The notes: a model not told the origin generated them from the sequence alone. A stretch of DNA of 64,000 bases from Myxococcales bacterium (GCA_029863605.1 JAOTVB010000020.1:1-64000), one strand, 5' to 3'; shown: positions 27,887 to 37,542, counted from the first letter of the stretch. Numbers and translations: made by a program.

Positions 27887-28827
27887 GAAGGCTCCGATTC
27901 GAAGCGAAACCAATCGGTCGTAGCTTCCAAGCCTTCGGCTAGCGGGGTTGGATCTCCCAGCATCGACGTCATGACTGTGGGATCGAGGACCGAGCGCTCG
28001 AGATCGCCGGCTCGATGCTCGCCGTCGCGAACGATGGCAGGCTTGTTGACCAGACTGGCGATCTTCTCGGCGAGCATTCGCGTCGATGTCCCGATCCCCG
28101 TCGCGATGTTGATCGTGCGCCGTTCGAGTACCCCTTCGAAGGCCGCGAGATTTGCTCGAACCGCATCACGAACGAAAACGTAGTCACGAACGCAGCCGTC
28201 GTCCCCGAGGCGCGCTCGCGCGTTGACCTGGATCGGTTCGCCTCGGAGGAGCCTTCGGAGAAAGATCGCAACCACGCCAGCTTCGCCGTGGGGGTTCTGT
28301 CGGGGGCCGTAAACGTTTGCGTATCGCAGAATCGTATAGTTCAGGTCCGCCGTCTCCGCGAAGGCTTTGAGATAGAGTTCGAAGCTCGCCTTACTACATG
28401 CATAGGGGCTCAACGGCCGTGCTGGGGACCCCTCTCCGGCCGCAGCGCCATCGGCAACCTCTCCGTAAAGCGCGCCTCCCGTGCTTGCGAAGATCAAGCG
28501 GCTGCTGACCTCGCAGGCGACCTCCGCCACGTTGAGCGAGCCAAGAACGTTTACCTCGGCATCGTAGCCCGGCTCTCGAACGCTGATGGAAACGCTGGCC
28601 TGTGCAGCGTGGTGACTGATCGCGTCGGGTCGAAACTGGAGCGCCAGCTCGCGGAATACTTCTCGATTGCGAATGTCGACGGGATGGAAATCCACACCCG
28701 GCGGAAGGTTTTCCGTGCGCCCGGTACTCAGATCGTCGACGACGAGCACATTGTGACCCGCCTCGCTTGCCGCTTCGGCCACGTGACTTCCTATGAAGCC
28801 GGCTCCCCCGGTTACGAGCACTCTCAT
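27883..28827 (-). CDS. NAD-dependent epimerase/dehydratase (UDP-glucose 4-epimerase-like)
   Basis: MRVLVTGGAGFIGSHVAEAASEAGHNVLVVDDLSTG; YACSKASFE. Confidence 0.88.
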   Translation of the reverse strand: MRVLVTGGAGFIGSHVAEAASEAGHNVLVVDDLSTGRTENLPPGVDFHPVDIRNREVFRELALQFRPDAISHHAAQASVSISVREPGYDAEVNVLGSLNVAEVACEVSSRLIFASTGGALYGEVADGAAAGEGSPARPLSPYACSKASFELYLKAFAETADLNYTILRYANVYGPRQNPHGEAGVVAIFLRRLLRGEPIQVNARARLGDDGCVRDYVFVRDAVRANLAAFEGVLERRTINIATGIGTSTRMLAEKIASLVNKPAIVRDGEHRAGDLERSVLDPTVMTSMLGDPTPLAEGLEATTDWFRFESEPS

Positions 28828-30758
28828 AGCGTCCCCAGCGGTTTCGAGTCGCGGAGAGGGAGCGCGCTCGCGGAAGCAGCAGACGGCTCGCTGTCCGCAG
28901 CCTCGACCTGGAGCTCGGGAACGAGACGCTCCAACGCTCTTCGGAGCGATGTAGAGTCGGAATTGCAAAGACCCCCCACCGCGTCGAGATTCTCACGAAG
29001 GTCCTCGAGGCTGGGGCAATCGTAGGTTCCGACGAAGATCTTTGGGTGCGCTGTTCGTTGGATCCCCTCGCTTGCGGTCGAAAGCTCTTCAAAGAGCTTC
29101 TCTCCGGGCCGAATCCCCGTGAACCGGACCTCGATGTCCTTGGGCTCGAAGCCGCTCAATCGGATCAGGTCACGCGCTAGATCCACGATGCGCACCGGCT
29201 GCCCCATGTCGAGGATGAAGATCTCGCCGCCCTTGCTCAACGCGGCTGCTTGAGTCACCAACTGAACCGCCTCCGGGATCGTCATGAAGTATCGGGTCAT
29301 GTCGGGATGGGTCACCGTGATCGGCCCGCCATCTCGAATCTGCTTCCGAAAGATGGGGATGACGCTTCCAGCCGAGCCCAAGACGTTGCCAAATCGAACC
29401 GTCGCGAAGTGGGTTGCGCTGTTGCTCGAGAGGGCCTGGATGTATAGCTCCGCGGCTCGCTTCGTCGCGCCCATGACCGACGTCGGGTTCACTGCTTTGT
29501 CGGTGGAGATCATGACGAATTTTTCGACAGCCAGACTGTCTGCCAGGTCTGCGACGATCCGCGTCCCGAGCAAGTTGTTTTTCACAGCCTCCGTGGGATT
29601 CCACTCCATCATGGGAACGTGCTTGTGGGCAGCGGCATGAAAGACGATCAACGGCCGGTGGTCGCGAAAGACCTGAGTGATGCGTGGAATGTCGGTGATA
29701 TCCGCGATGACTGGGGTGAGCTCGAGGCTGGGGAACCGCGTGCACAGCTCGGCGTGGATCTCGAAGAGATTGTTCTCGCATCGCTCTACCAAGACCAAAT
29801 GGGACGGCCGATAGACCGCCACCTGGCGGCACAGCTCCGCGCCGATGCTGCCCCCGGCCCCGGTCACCATCACCGGTTGAGATCGAATGACATCGGCTAC
29901 CGATTCGGTATCGAGTCGGACCTGCTCGCGTCGTAGCAAGTCCTCGATCGCCACGTCCCGGATTCGAGAGAGATTCACTCGGCCGCCCACGATCTGATAC
30001 GTGCCGGGCACGATCTTCACCGCGAGTCCCGCGTCTTTGCATTTCTCCGTGATGCCTCGAATAGCCGTGCCCGGCGCATTGGAAATCGTGATGAGCGCCT
30101 GTTTCACCTCGTACTTCCGTGAGAGGCGACCGAGGTCGTCGGTCTTGCCCATGACCTTGATTCCGTTGATCAGCGCTCCCTGCTTCACCGGATCGTCATC
30201 GACGAAGCCGACGGCCTTGATGCCGAGGTCCGGCCGTCTTGCGATCTCTTGCGCGACCAGCACGCCGCCCTGACCGGCGCCGACCAACAAGGTTGGCACC
30301 CGAGTCTCCTGACTTTGTGGATGTTTCTGTGATGCGATTCGCTCGCCTAGCATTCGGCGAAGCGCCCGCACACCCGTGAGGCCGATGAACGCCAGAACGA
30401 AGTCACCGAGCAACACTCCAAGCGGCACGATGCCGTACCGCGCCACCGGGAAGTCCTGCGCAAGACTCGGGCTCAACAGACGCAGGAGTACGAGGAGCGC
30501 CGCAGCGGAAGCGACCGCGACGAAAATGCGCACGGTGTCCCGGAGGCTGATGTACCGCCAAGAAAAACGCGTAGTGCCAAATGCGGACAGAAGGGCGTAT
30601 TGCAACAACACGATGTAGGGCATCACGATGAGCAATGGGCGCAGCGTCGTCCACGGGACATTCCAATCAAACCGCACCATGGTCGCCAACAAGAAGGCGA
30701 GCATCAGAACGCCGATGTCGATCACGAACTGGGACGTTCGCCAGAGGAACCGAGTCAT
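28824..30758 (-). CDS. nucleoside-diphosphate sugar dehydratase/epimerase, membrane type (WbpM/CapD/PglF)
   Basis: N-terminal TM segments, MVTGAGGSIGAELCRQVAVYRPSHLVLVERCENNLFEI, ISTDKAVNPTSVMGATKRAAEL. Confidence 0.92.
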   Translation of the reverse strand: MTRFLWRTSQFVIDIGVLMLAFLLATMVRFDWNVPWTTLRPLLIVMPYIVLLQYALLSAFGTTRFSWRYISLRDTVRIFVAVASAAALLVLLRLLSPSLAQDFPVARYGIVPLGVLLGDFVLAFIGLTGVRALRRMLGERIASQKHPQSQETRVPTLLVGAGQGGVLVAQEIARRPDLGIKAVGFVDDDPVKQGALINGIKVMGKTDDLGRLSRKYEVKQALITISNAPGTAIRGITEKCKDAGLAVKIVPGTYQIVGGRVNLSRIRDVAIEDLLRREQVRLDTESVADVIRSQPVMVTGAGGSIGAELCRQVAVYRPSHLVLVERCENNLFEIHAELCTRFPSLELTPVIADITDIPRITQVFRDHRPLIVFHAAAHKHVPMMEWNPTEAVKNNLLGTRIVADLADSLAVEKFVMISTDKAVNPTSVMGATKRAAELYIQALSSNSATHFATVRFGNVLGSAGSVIPIFRKQIRDGGPITVTHPDMTRYFMTIPEAVQLVTQAAALSKGGEIFILDMGQPVRIVDLARDLIRLSGFEPKDIEVRFTGIRPGEKLFEELSTASEGIQRTAHPKIFVGTYDCPSLEDLRENLDAVGGLCNSDSTSLRRALERLVPELQVEAADSEPSAASASALPLRDSKPLGTL

Positions 30759-31735
30759 GGGGTTTCCGCCTCCAGCACTGCATGCCGGTACCAATGAAAG
30801 AACTTTCGCACTCCGGCGGCAACCCCGGTCTTGGGGTCGTAGCCGAGCAGCTCCCTGGCCTTGGTGATGTCGGCGTAGGTGTATTCGATGTCGGCCGGTG
30901 GCATCGGGCTGTCGATTAGGCTCGCCGATCGGCCGGCCTGCGCTTCGATCAGTCGCACGAAGTCGGCGAGCAGGGTGGGCTCGCCCCGTCCGAGGTTGAT
31001 GATCTCGTACCCGAGGGGTCGGTCTGCCGCTGCGACGATTCCCTGCACGATATCATCCACGTAGGTCCAATCGCGATGCATCTTTCCGCTGTTGTACAGA
31101 GGGACCGCGGCCCCACGAAAAATGTTGTCGAGGACCTTATACGCCATCATGTCGGGTCGACCACGGGGACCGTAGACGGTGAAGAAACGAAGCGCCGTGA
31201 AGTCCTGTTCGAACAGATGAAAATACGAGTGACCGAGGAGCTCTGCTGCCCGCTTGGTGGCAGGATAAGGCGCAAGAGGGCGGTCCGCACGGTCGGTTTC
31301 GATGAACGGAATCACCTCGGTCGCCCCGTAGGCGGAGGACGTCGACGCGAACACGAACAGAGGCTGCCCATGTAGCTGGCCACTTTGCAAGAGGTTCAAG
31401 GTCCCCCTGAGATTCACATCCAGGTAAAGCGTCGGGTCCTCGATCGAGGCGCGCACCCCTGCCATCGCAGCGAGATGAATCACGGCGTCGAAGCGATGCT
31501 TGGCGTAGAGCGCGTCGATCCCCTCCGCGTCCCGGATATCGATCTCATGAAAGATCAGCTTCTCGGGTTCGGGAGCATCGGCTCGAACCTCACGCAAGTT
31601 CGCGCGTTTGCGGGCGGGATCGTAGTAATCGTTGAGGTTATCGACCCCGACCACCAAGTCGCCACGCTTCAGAAGGGCCGCAGCCGTATTGCTTCCGATG
31701 AACCCAGCAGCCCCGGTCAACAGGATGGTCTTCAT
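30755..31735 (-). CDS. NAD-dependent epimerase (UDP-glucuronate 4-epimerase-like)
   Basis: MKTILLTGAAGFIGSNTAAALLKRGDLVVGVDNLNDYYDPARKRANL; YPATKRAAELLGHSY. Confidence 0.88.
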   Translation of the reverse strand: MKTILLTGAAGFIGSNTAAALLKRGDLVVGVDNLNDYYDPARKRANLREVRADAPEPEKLIFHEIDIRDAEGIDALYAKHRFDAVIHLAAMAGVRASIEDPTLYLDVNLRGTLNLLQSGQLHGQPLFVFASTSSAYGATEVIPFIETDRADRPLAPYPATKRAAELLGHSYFHLFEQDFTALRFFTVYGPRGRPDMMAYKVLDNIFRGAAVPLYNSGKMHRDWTYVDDIVQGIVAAADRPLGYEIINLGRGEPTLLADFVRLIEAQAGRSASLIDSPMPPADIEYTYADITKARELLGYDPKTGVAAGVRKFFHWYRHAVLEAETP

Positions 31736-31818
31736 GTCCCCACTCGTGTGGATCTAGCTCGGGACTTTATGGTCCCACAATGCTTGGTGCGAATCTCAGC
31801 GGAGTTTAGGATGCCGTA

Positions 31819-32748
31819 GTGCAGGCCATGCTTCTAGCAGCTGGGCTTGGAACGCGCCTCAAGCCGCTGACCGACCTTCTCCCCAAACCAGTGGTTCCGG
31901 TGGCAAATCGCCCACTTGGGGCGTTTGCAATGGACCATCTCGCACGGTCGGGGGTCCGGGCGATCGTGGCCAATACGTACCCCCGCCCGAAGCTCGTCGA
32001 GGGGCTACTCAGGAGCCATTGCCCAGCTGGAATCGATCTTGCGTTCTCCAGGGAGACGACGCTCTTGGGGACGGGAGGAGGCCTTCGAAAGGCCCGCACA
32101 CGCTTCGGCGACCCGGCAGCACCGGTGATCGTCATGAATGGCGACATGCTTTTCGCCCCCGACCTCGCCGAAGCCTACCGACTGCATCTCGAAAAGGGCG
32201 CCGTTGCAACCATGATACTTCGCCGAACCCCTCACCCCGCGCGGTTCGGGGCGATCGGAATCGACCACGAGGGCTGGGTGACCACGCTTCTTGGAGCCCC
32301 GAGCGGCCGGAACGTGGACGAGGAACTGATGTTCACCGGAGTGCACATCCTCGCGCCGCGGGCATTCGACGCCATGCCAGCGTCCGGGTGCATCATTCGG
32401 TCCGCATACCGAAGTTGGGTGGACGCCGGCGCGCCTGTCCTGGGGCTCATCGACGACTCACCCTGGGCGGATCTAGGTACCGTGTCGGACTATCACCGAG
32501 TAAACCTAGAATTGGCTTCAGGTTTGCGTCGGTGGCCAGGGGTCGTGCCGGTCGACGGAAGCTTGCTGGCGCCCGATCGAGTTGCAGTTGCCGATCGCAG
32601 CGCAATCCGAAACTCGGTGGTGGGAGCCGGCGTGCAGATCGCGGGGGGCGCTTCGGTCGATGCATGTGTCGTCTGGCCGGACTCGGTGATCACGCGCTCC
32701 GCCAGCCGAGCGGTCATCACTCCGGAGCATCGAATCGAGCTCAGCTGA
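31819..32748 (+). CDS. sugar-phosphate nucleotidyltransferase (NDP-sugar pyrophosphorylase)
   Basis: MQAMLLAAGLGTRLKPLTDLLPKPVVPVANRPLGAFAMDHL. GTG 31819 or ATG 31828 start. Confidence 0.9.
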   Translation: MQAMLLAAGLGTRLKPLTDLLPKPVVPVANRPLGAFAMDHLARSGVRAIVANTYPRPKLVEGLLRSHCPAGIDLAFSRETTLLGTGGGLRKARTRFGDPAAPVIVMNGDMLFAPDLAEAYRLHLEKGAVATMILRRTPHPARFGAIGIDHEGWVTTLLGAPSGRNVDEELMFTGVHILAPRAFDAMPASGCIIRSAYRSWVDAGAPVLGLIDDSPWADLGTVSDYHRVNLELASGLRRWPGVVPVDGSLLAPDRVAVADRSAIRNSVVGAGVQIAGGASVDACVVWPDSVITRSASRAVITPEHRIELS

Positions 32749-33517
32749 GCCCCATCACCTTGGCCAGCACGACTGTGATGTTGTCAGGCCCGCCGTTGTC
32801 GTTCGCCTCTTCGATCAACCGGTTCGCAGCCGTCTGCAGATCCGGCTGCGAATGCACGATGCGATGAATCGCCTCGTCGGTGACCGGGCCACACAGGCCA
32901 TCGCTGCACAGTACGTAGATGTCGCCGATTTCGGGGCGGTCGAGGAAAGTGTCGACCTTGACGGTGGACTTCATCCCCAACGCTCGAACGATGACGTTCT
33001 TGAGCGGAAAGCTCTCGATCTCTTCTTCGGAGAGTCGCTTCATTTTGATGTAGTCGTTGAGAAGCGAGTGATCGCTGGTCAGCTGCTCCAGTTTTCCCTC
33101 GCGGATACGATAAACGCGGCTGTCACCAACGTGCGCGATGAGCACGCCATCCTCGATGACGAGAATGCCGGCGACGGTGGTACCCATGCTGTGCATCTGG
33201 GGATCGTTCTGGGCCGCTTCGTAGATGCGGAGATTCGCGAGTTTGATGCCGGTGATGAGACGGTTCTCTTCATACCCCCGCGCCTTGTCCATTTTGTAGG
33301 GCCAAGTCGCTTCCGGATCTGCGCTCGTCGCGCGGAAGAACTCCCGGAGGGTGTCGATCGCCATGCGGCTCGCAACTTCACCCGAGGCGTGCCCGCCCAT
33401 GCCATCGGCTACGACAAAGAGGTTGTCCTCATCGGCAAGCATGAAGCTGTCCTCGTTGTGAGTTCGCTTCATCCCGATGTGGGTGTCCCCAATGGCGAGA
33501 ACTCGTGCCCGTGACAT
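32741..33517 (-). CDS. PP2C-type Ser/Thr protein phosphatase (Stp1/PrpC family)
   Basis: GDTHIGMKRTHNEDSFMLADEDNLFVVADGMGGHASGEVASRMAI; HVGDSRVYRIREGKLEQLTSDHSLL; SDGLCGPVTDEAI. Confidence 0.92.
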   Translation of the reverse strand: MSRARVLAIGDTHIGMKRTHNEDSFMLADEDNLFVVADGMGGHASGEVASRMAIDTLREFFRATSADPEATWPYKMDKARGYEENRLITGIKLANLRIYEAAQNDPQMHSMGTTVAGILVIEDGVLIAHVGDSRVYRIREGKLEQLTSDHSLLNDYIKMKRLSEEEIESFPLKNVIVRALGMKSTVKVDTFLDRPEIGDIYVLCSDGLCGPVTDEAIHRIVHSQPDLQTAANRLIEEANDNGGPDNITVVLAKVMGLS

Positions 33518-33597
33518 ACCCCAAAACCCCCGTGAGATCTGAGCTTAACGATCCCAGCGCGGCCAAGTCAACGAAACAGGCTTATACTCGCCCCGAC

Positions 33598-34326
33598 GTG
33601 GCGAACAGACCCGACGACGAGCTCGCATCGGTGGTGGCCAGCGCACAGGAGCTCCTGCGCTGGGAAGACGCGCTCGGGGGGAGTGGATTCCCCGGCGTCG
33701 AGCGCGGACGAGCTGCATCGCCGTCCGAAACGGGGGGAGACGCCGCAGCTTCGGAGGGCGCGCAGGTTTCCCACACACACCTACAAATGCTCGCGTCCGA
33801 GGCAGCTGAGTGCACTCGTTGTGAGCTTCATCGAAGCCGCACCAAGAGCGTGTTCGCGCGCGGCACACCCGACACCAATCTGGTATTCGTCGGCGAGGGC
33901 CCAGGCTTTCACGAGGATCAGCAGGGCTTGCCCTTCGTAGGCCGGGCGGGACAGCTTCTCGATCGGATGATCGCCGCGATGGGGTACGACCGAGAAGGCG
34001 TCTACATCTGCAACGTCGTGAAGTGCCGTCCGCCGGAAAACCGAACGCCGCTCCCGACGGAGGCTGTCGCATGCGCTCACTTCCTGGTGCCGCAGCTCGA
34101 GGCCGTATCGCCGAAAGTGATCGTCGCGCTTGGTCGGTGCGCCGCCGAAAATCTGCGGTGCGTGCCGCCGTCTGGGAAATGGAGGGGAATCTGGGGCGAA
34201 TGGCGCGGCATCCCGGTCATGCCGACGTACCACCCGGCTTTTCTGCTGCGGAGCCCACAATTCAAGAAGCCTGTCTGGGAAGATCTCCAAGAAGTGCTTC
34301 GAAAGCTCAACCGGGAAGAGCGCTGA
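33598..34326 (+). CDS. family 4-type Fe-S uracil-DNA glycosylase
   Basis: CTRCELHRSRTKSVFARGTPDTNLVFVGEGPGFHEDQQGLPFVGRAGQLLDRMI; NVVKCRPPENRTPLPTEAVAC; PTYHPAFLLR. GTG 33598 chosen; 33505 also possible. Confidence 0.9.
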   Translation: MANRPDDELASVVASAQELLRWEDALGGSGFPGVERGRAASPSETGGDAAASEGAQVSHTHLQMLASEAAECTRCELHRSRTKSVFARGTPDTNLVFVGEGPGFHEDQQGLPFVGRAGQLLDRMIAAMGYDREGVYICNVVKCRPPENRTPLPTEAVACAHFLVPQLEAVSPKVIVALGRCAAENLRCVPPSGKWRGIWGEWRGIPVMPTYHPAFLLRSPQFKKPVWEDLQEVLRKLNREER

Positions 34327-34350
34327 ATAAAGGGGACAGTCCCTTTTATT
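34326..34350. terminator. AT-flanked palindrome, likely bidirectional terminator; REP-like core
   Basis: AATAAAGGGGACAGTCCCTTTTATT overlaps the stop codons of two convergent genes (TGA 34324-34326; TTA 34346-34348). Confidence 0.6.
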
Positions 34351-34702
34351 TGCGGCGGCAGCTGCCGAACGGCTTGAACTCTTGCTGTTCCGAGTCGCTC
34401 GTGGTCTGCGCTTCCTCGCTCATGTCGGGGCCGACGGTCAGCATCACGGGAGGCCGGGGATTGACGTCCGTCCAGACCGTGCACTGAAGCCAGTACTCGC
34501 AGTTGTTTTTGACGATGACGATATGTGCCCAGCCGCTCCCGAGGTTTCGCGACTTGCCCGAGATCTCGTAACAACCAGCTGCGCTGACCTCGTCGGGACC
34601 GACTTCCGATAGGGGGGAGAGCAGCGCGAGACCGATCCCAAGCGCGCATAGCGCGGCACTGATTGCCTTCATAGCGGCTGATCGTACGGGACACGTGACC
34701 AC
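34346..34702 (-). CDS. small secreted hypothetical protein
   Basis: 118 aa with hydrophobic N-terminus (MKAISAALCALGIGLALLSPL) and 4 Cys after it. Confidence 0.55.
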   Translation of the reverse strand: MVTCPVRSAAMKAISAALCALGIGLALLSPLSEVGPDEVSAAGCYEISGKSRNLGSGWAHIVIVKNNCEYWLQCTVWTDVNPRPPVMLTVGPDMSEEAQTTSDSEQQEFKPFGSCRRK

Positions 34703-34741
34703 GCAACAAGAGGCGTGGTTTTCCGAAGACTCAGGCCCAGC

Positions 34742-34783
34742 TTGACGGAGATGCCAAATGGCCTTAGGATAGTGCCAAATGGC
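34742..34783 (+). promoter_or_regulatory. promoter with two operator-like dyads for the RES-Xre locus
   Basis: TTGACG (34742-34747), 17-bp spacer, TAGGAT (34765-34770). TGCCAAATGGC at 34752-34762 and 34773-34783, 21 bp apart, second copy over the ATG (34779). Confidence 0.65.
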
Positions 34784-35234
34784 AACAGCAAGCGCCGCAG
34801 ATCTATATCACGAAACGTATCGGCTTCTCGGCGGTGTGAAGACGCTCAAAACCCGGCGGCGCACTCCGGACGCCTGGGTGTCGCTGATCCGCCGGGGTTT
34901 TCGACCGAGCACGCTCACCGCCATCGCCGACAACACCGGCGTTCCCGTGAAATCCCTGCTGGAGCTCATCTCGCTCCCCGAGCGGACGTGGGCCCGCAAG
35001 TCCAAGAAGGACGAAGCGCTGTCACTCCCCCAGTCGGACAGGCTCTATCGCATCGCGCGCGCCGTGGCGCGAGCAACGGAAGTTTTCGAGCGTCGCGAGA
35101 CCGCGGTGGACTGGTTGCGCACACCGAACCGGGCGCTTTCCGGCGCCACGCCATTCGCCATCTTGGACACCGAGGTGGGCGAAGAGCAGGTACGAACACT
35201 GCTCGGGCGAATCGAGTACGGGGTGTACACGTAG
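34779..35234 (+). CDS. antitoxin of Xre/MbcA/ParS (DUF2384) type, RES-Xre system
   Basis: N-terminal Xre-like segment, C-terminal SDRLYRIARAVARATEVFERRETAVDWLRTPNRALSGATPFAILDTEVGEEQVRTLLGRIEYGVYT. Confidence 0.9.
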   Translation: MATASAADLYHETYRLLGGVKTLKTRRRTPDAWVSLIRRGFRPSTLTAIADNTGVPVKSLLELISLPERTWARKSKKDEALSLPQSDRLYRIARAVARATEVFERRETAVDWLRTPNRALSGATPFAILDTEVGEEQVRTLLGRIEYGVYT

Positions 35235-35701
35235 TGCGGGTCTACCGACTGTCTGCACCAAAGCACGTCAAGACGTCGTTGAGTGGAGAGGGCGCTCGCC
35301 TGTTTGGTGGGCGGTGGAATCCTCGAGGCCTGGCGATGGTCTACACCTCGGAGCACCTTTCGCTCGCAGTGCTCGAGAACCTCGTCCATCTCGAGCCTGC
35401 ACAACTGCGGCCCGATCGACTGGCGCTCACCATCGACGTGCCGGATCGAGACGTCGAGGTCCTTGTTCCTTCCGACCTCCCCAAGAATTGGCGCGCCGCC
35501 CGCTCTCACAGGCTGCTCCAAGACTTGGGAAAGGCCTGGATCGTCGAGGGACGCTCGCTGGCGCTGCGGGTGCCGTCTGCGGTGATTCCGCAGGAGTACA
35601 ACATCTTACTCAACCCGACCCATCCCAAGCACGAGAGGCTCTCGGTCGAGGCGCAGGAGCCCTTTTCCTTTGACCCACGGTTGTTCAGGTTCCCGACCTG
35701 A
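35234..35701 (+). CDS. RES-domain toxin
   Basis: GTG start overlapping antitoxin stop (TAGTG); VRVYRLSAPKHVKTSLSGEGARLFGGRWNPRGLAMVYTSEHLSLAVLENLVHL. Confidence 0.9.
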   Translation: MRVYRLSAPKHVKTSLSGEGARLFGGRWNPRGLAMVYTSEHLSLAVLENLVHLEPAQLRPDRLALTIDVPDRDVEVLVPSDLPKNWRAARSHRLLQDLGKAWIVEGRSLALRVPSAVIPQEYNILLNPTHPKHERLSVEAQEPFSFDPRLFRFPT

Positions 35702-35736
35702 CAGTTTCGGGCGAAAACCAGTCTCGAGGTTTATCC

Positions 35737-37542
35737 TTGAAGAAGCGCGTGACCAACAGAACTGAACCGAACTGGACCGCTCTCGAGCACTTCCTCCGGG
35801 AAGGCATCGCCAGCACGGAGTACGGGGATCCTAGAGAAGAGCTGGGTCGCGCACCGGACGCAGAAGACCGCGAGGTGGCCCGCGAGTTGGTGCGGGCCGC
35901 GGCTACCTTCGACATCGAGGAGATTGGCACTGAAAGCCTCCACCCAGAAGCGGTGCGACACCCGTCAGTCCGGCCTCTGCCCGAAGGAGCCGCCGACCCG
36001 TCCTTCCTCGGGCGACTGTCGGCGACCGGGACGGGCGACATGTCGGTCGATCAGATCGACGACGTTCCGACGATTCTGGCGGTGCTGCGCGCGGGGTCCC
36101 GCAAGCAGCGGCGCGCGGCTCTCGAACGACTGGGTGAGCGTCTCCGCGAGCGGCGCGGAGTACCAAACGAGGCTCTCCGAGCTGCGACACAGACCATCAC
36201 CGAGCTCCGGGACGTGGAGCTCGGGCACGAGCTGGCCCGATTGCGCGCCGAGCTTCCGGGTGCACCCGGTCGCAAAGCGCGGAGCGAAGACGAGCGTTGG
36301 AAACGATTAGCCGCCGAGACCAAAGAAGCGGTCCGAAGCTTCTGGGACGGGCTACTGGACGTCGAGCCCATCCACGTGCTTCCCGGCGACCAAAGAGCGC
36401 TTCTCTTGATGCGTACGCCCGAGCTTCCGGCGATGGTGTTGCATCACATCAACGCGATCATCGAGGGAAGCGACGGATGTGTTCCGCGAGAGTCCCGCGT
36501 CGGGCTTCTCGCGTCGCTCCGATATGCGACCGATCGACGCCTGGTTCCTGCCCTCGTAGCGGTAATCGAGTCCGCAAGAGGCGAGCTACTTGCCGAGGCG
36601 GCCCGCGTTCTGGGTGGCATCGACGATCCGCGGGCGCACCCTGCGCTCGTCGAGCGATTCGAACGAAGCATCGTCAGTGAAGAGCGGGTCGCTCTGGCTG
36701 GCGCGCTCGGGTTGCACGGAGACTGTCGCGGTCTCCCCGAAGTACGGAGCCTCCTTCAACAGGAGCAACCCTCGTCGATCCTACACGCGCTCGAAGCCAT
36801 GGAGAGCTTGGGGTCGTCCGAGAACAGCGAGCTCGTCGTTCGGTTTCTCGATCACTCCGATATCGGGATAGCGGTTCAGGCCGTCCGCACGTTGGCTCGC
36901 ATTAGCGACGGACGCGTCCTTGATGAGCTAGGTGAACGCTACAACACCACTTCGGTACCCGCGCTGCGCGCCGCGATCGAAGACGCACTCTCCGCGATCG
37001 CGGCACGCATGGAGCTTCGGGGTGAGGAAGTGGCCGAGATCGATTGGTCGGAGGTCGGCAACAAGCCCGCGCCCCGCAAGAAGGGCGCCCGGGACAGCTT
37101 GCCCGCGATCGTGCTCGGCTGGCGCGACTACTTCATGGGGCGCCTGTGGTTGCTGCTCGGACGCATCAACTGGGCCGTCGCGCGCTTCGAATCGGCTGCG
37201 AGAAGGCGTGCGGGATGGGTGGTCCCGTTGATCGGGATCGGGATGGCGTTTGCGCGCGGAGAACAGTACGCATTGGCCTTGCCCGCTTTCCGCCGGGCGA
37301 TCGAGCTCGACCGGCCGCGCATCGAACGTAATCCCATTCTCGTGCGGGCCATGGCGAAGTCCTTCCTTCATCGAGCCGAGCAGGTGGAGCGGGAGGGCCG
37401 CGACGACATCGCGAGAGGGCTCGTGGGCGAGGTGCTGACACTCGATCTTCGACGGGCACCTGGCACGGTTCGCTTCGAGCTCAAACGCAAGCACGATGTC
37501 CTAGGCAAACCGGAGCATGACGATGTCCACTCGGCTGCGTGA
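35737..37542 (+). CDS. HEAT-like/TPR repeat protein of unknown function
   Basis: HEAT-like repeats (RLVPALVAVIESARGELLAEAARVLGGIDDPRAHPALVERFE), C-terminal TPR-like. TTG start uncertain. Confidence 0.7.
   Translation: MKKRVTNRTEPNWTALEHFLREGIASTEYGDPREELGRAPDAEDREVARELVRAAATFDIEEIGTESLHPEAVRHPSVRPLPEGAADPSFLGRLSATGTGDMSVDQIDDVPTILAVLRAGSRKQRRAALERLGERLRERRGVPNEALRAATQTITELRDVELGHELARLRAELPGAPGRKARSEDERWKRLAAETKEAVRSFWDGLLDVEPIHVLPGDQRALLLMRTPELPAMVLHHINAIIEGSDGCVPRESRVGLLASLRYATDRRLVPALVAVIESARGELLAEAARVLGGIDDPRAHPALVERFERSIVSEERVALAGALGLHGDCRGLPEVRSLLQQEQPSSILHALEAMESLGSSENSELVVRFLDHSDIGIAVQAVRTLARISDGRVLDELGERYNTTSVPALRAAIEDALSAIAARMELRGEEVAEIDWSEVGNKPAPRKKGARDSLPAIVLGWRDYFMGRLWLLLGRINWAVARFESAARRRAGWVVPLIGIGMAFARGEQYALALPAFRRAIELDRPRIERNPILVRAMAKSFLHRAEQVEREGRDDIARGLVGEVLTLDLRRAPGTVRFELKRKHDVLGKPEHDDVHSAA

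Noticed and set aside
33545-33588. TTAACG plus TATACT as a complete glycosylase promoter
   Set aside because: The spacing is far too long for sigma-70; only the -10-like element is plausible.
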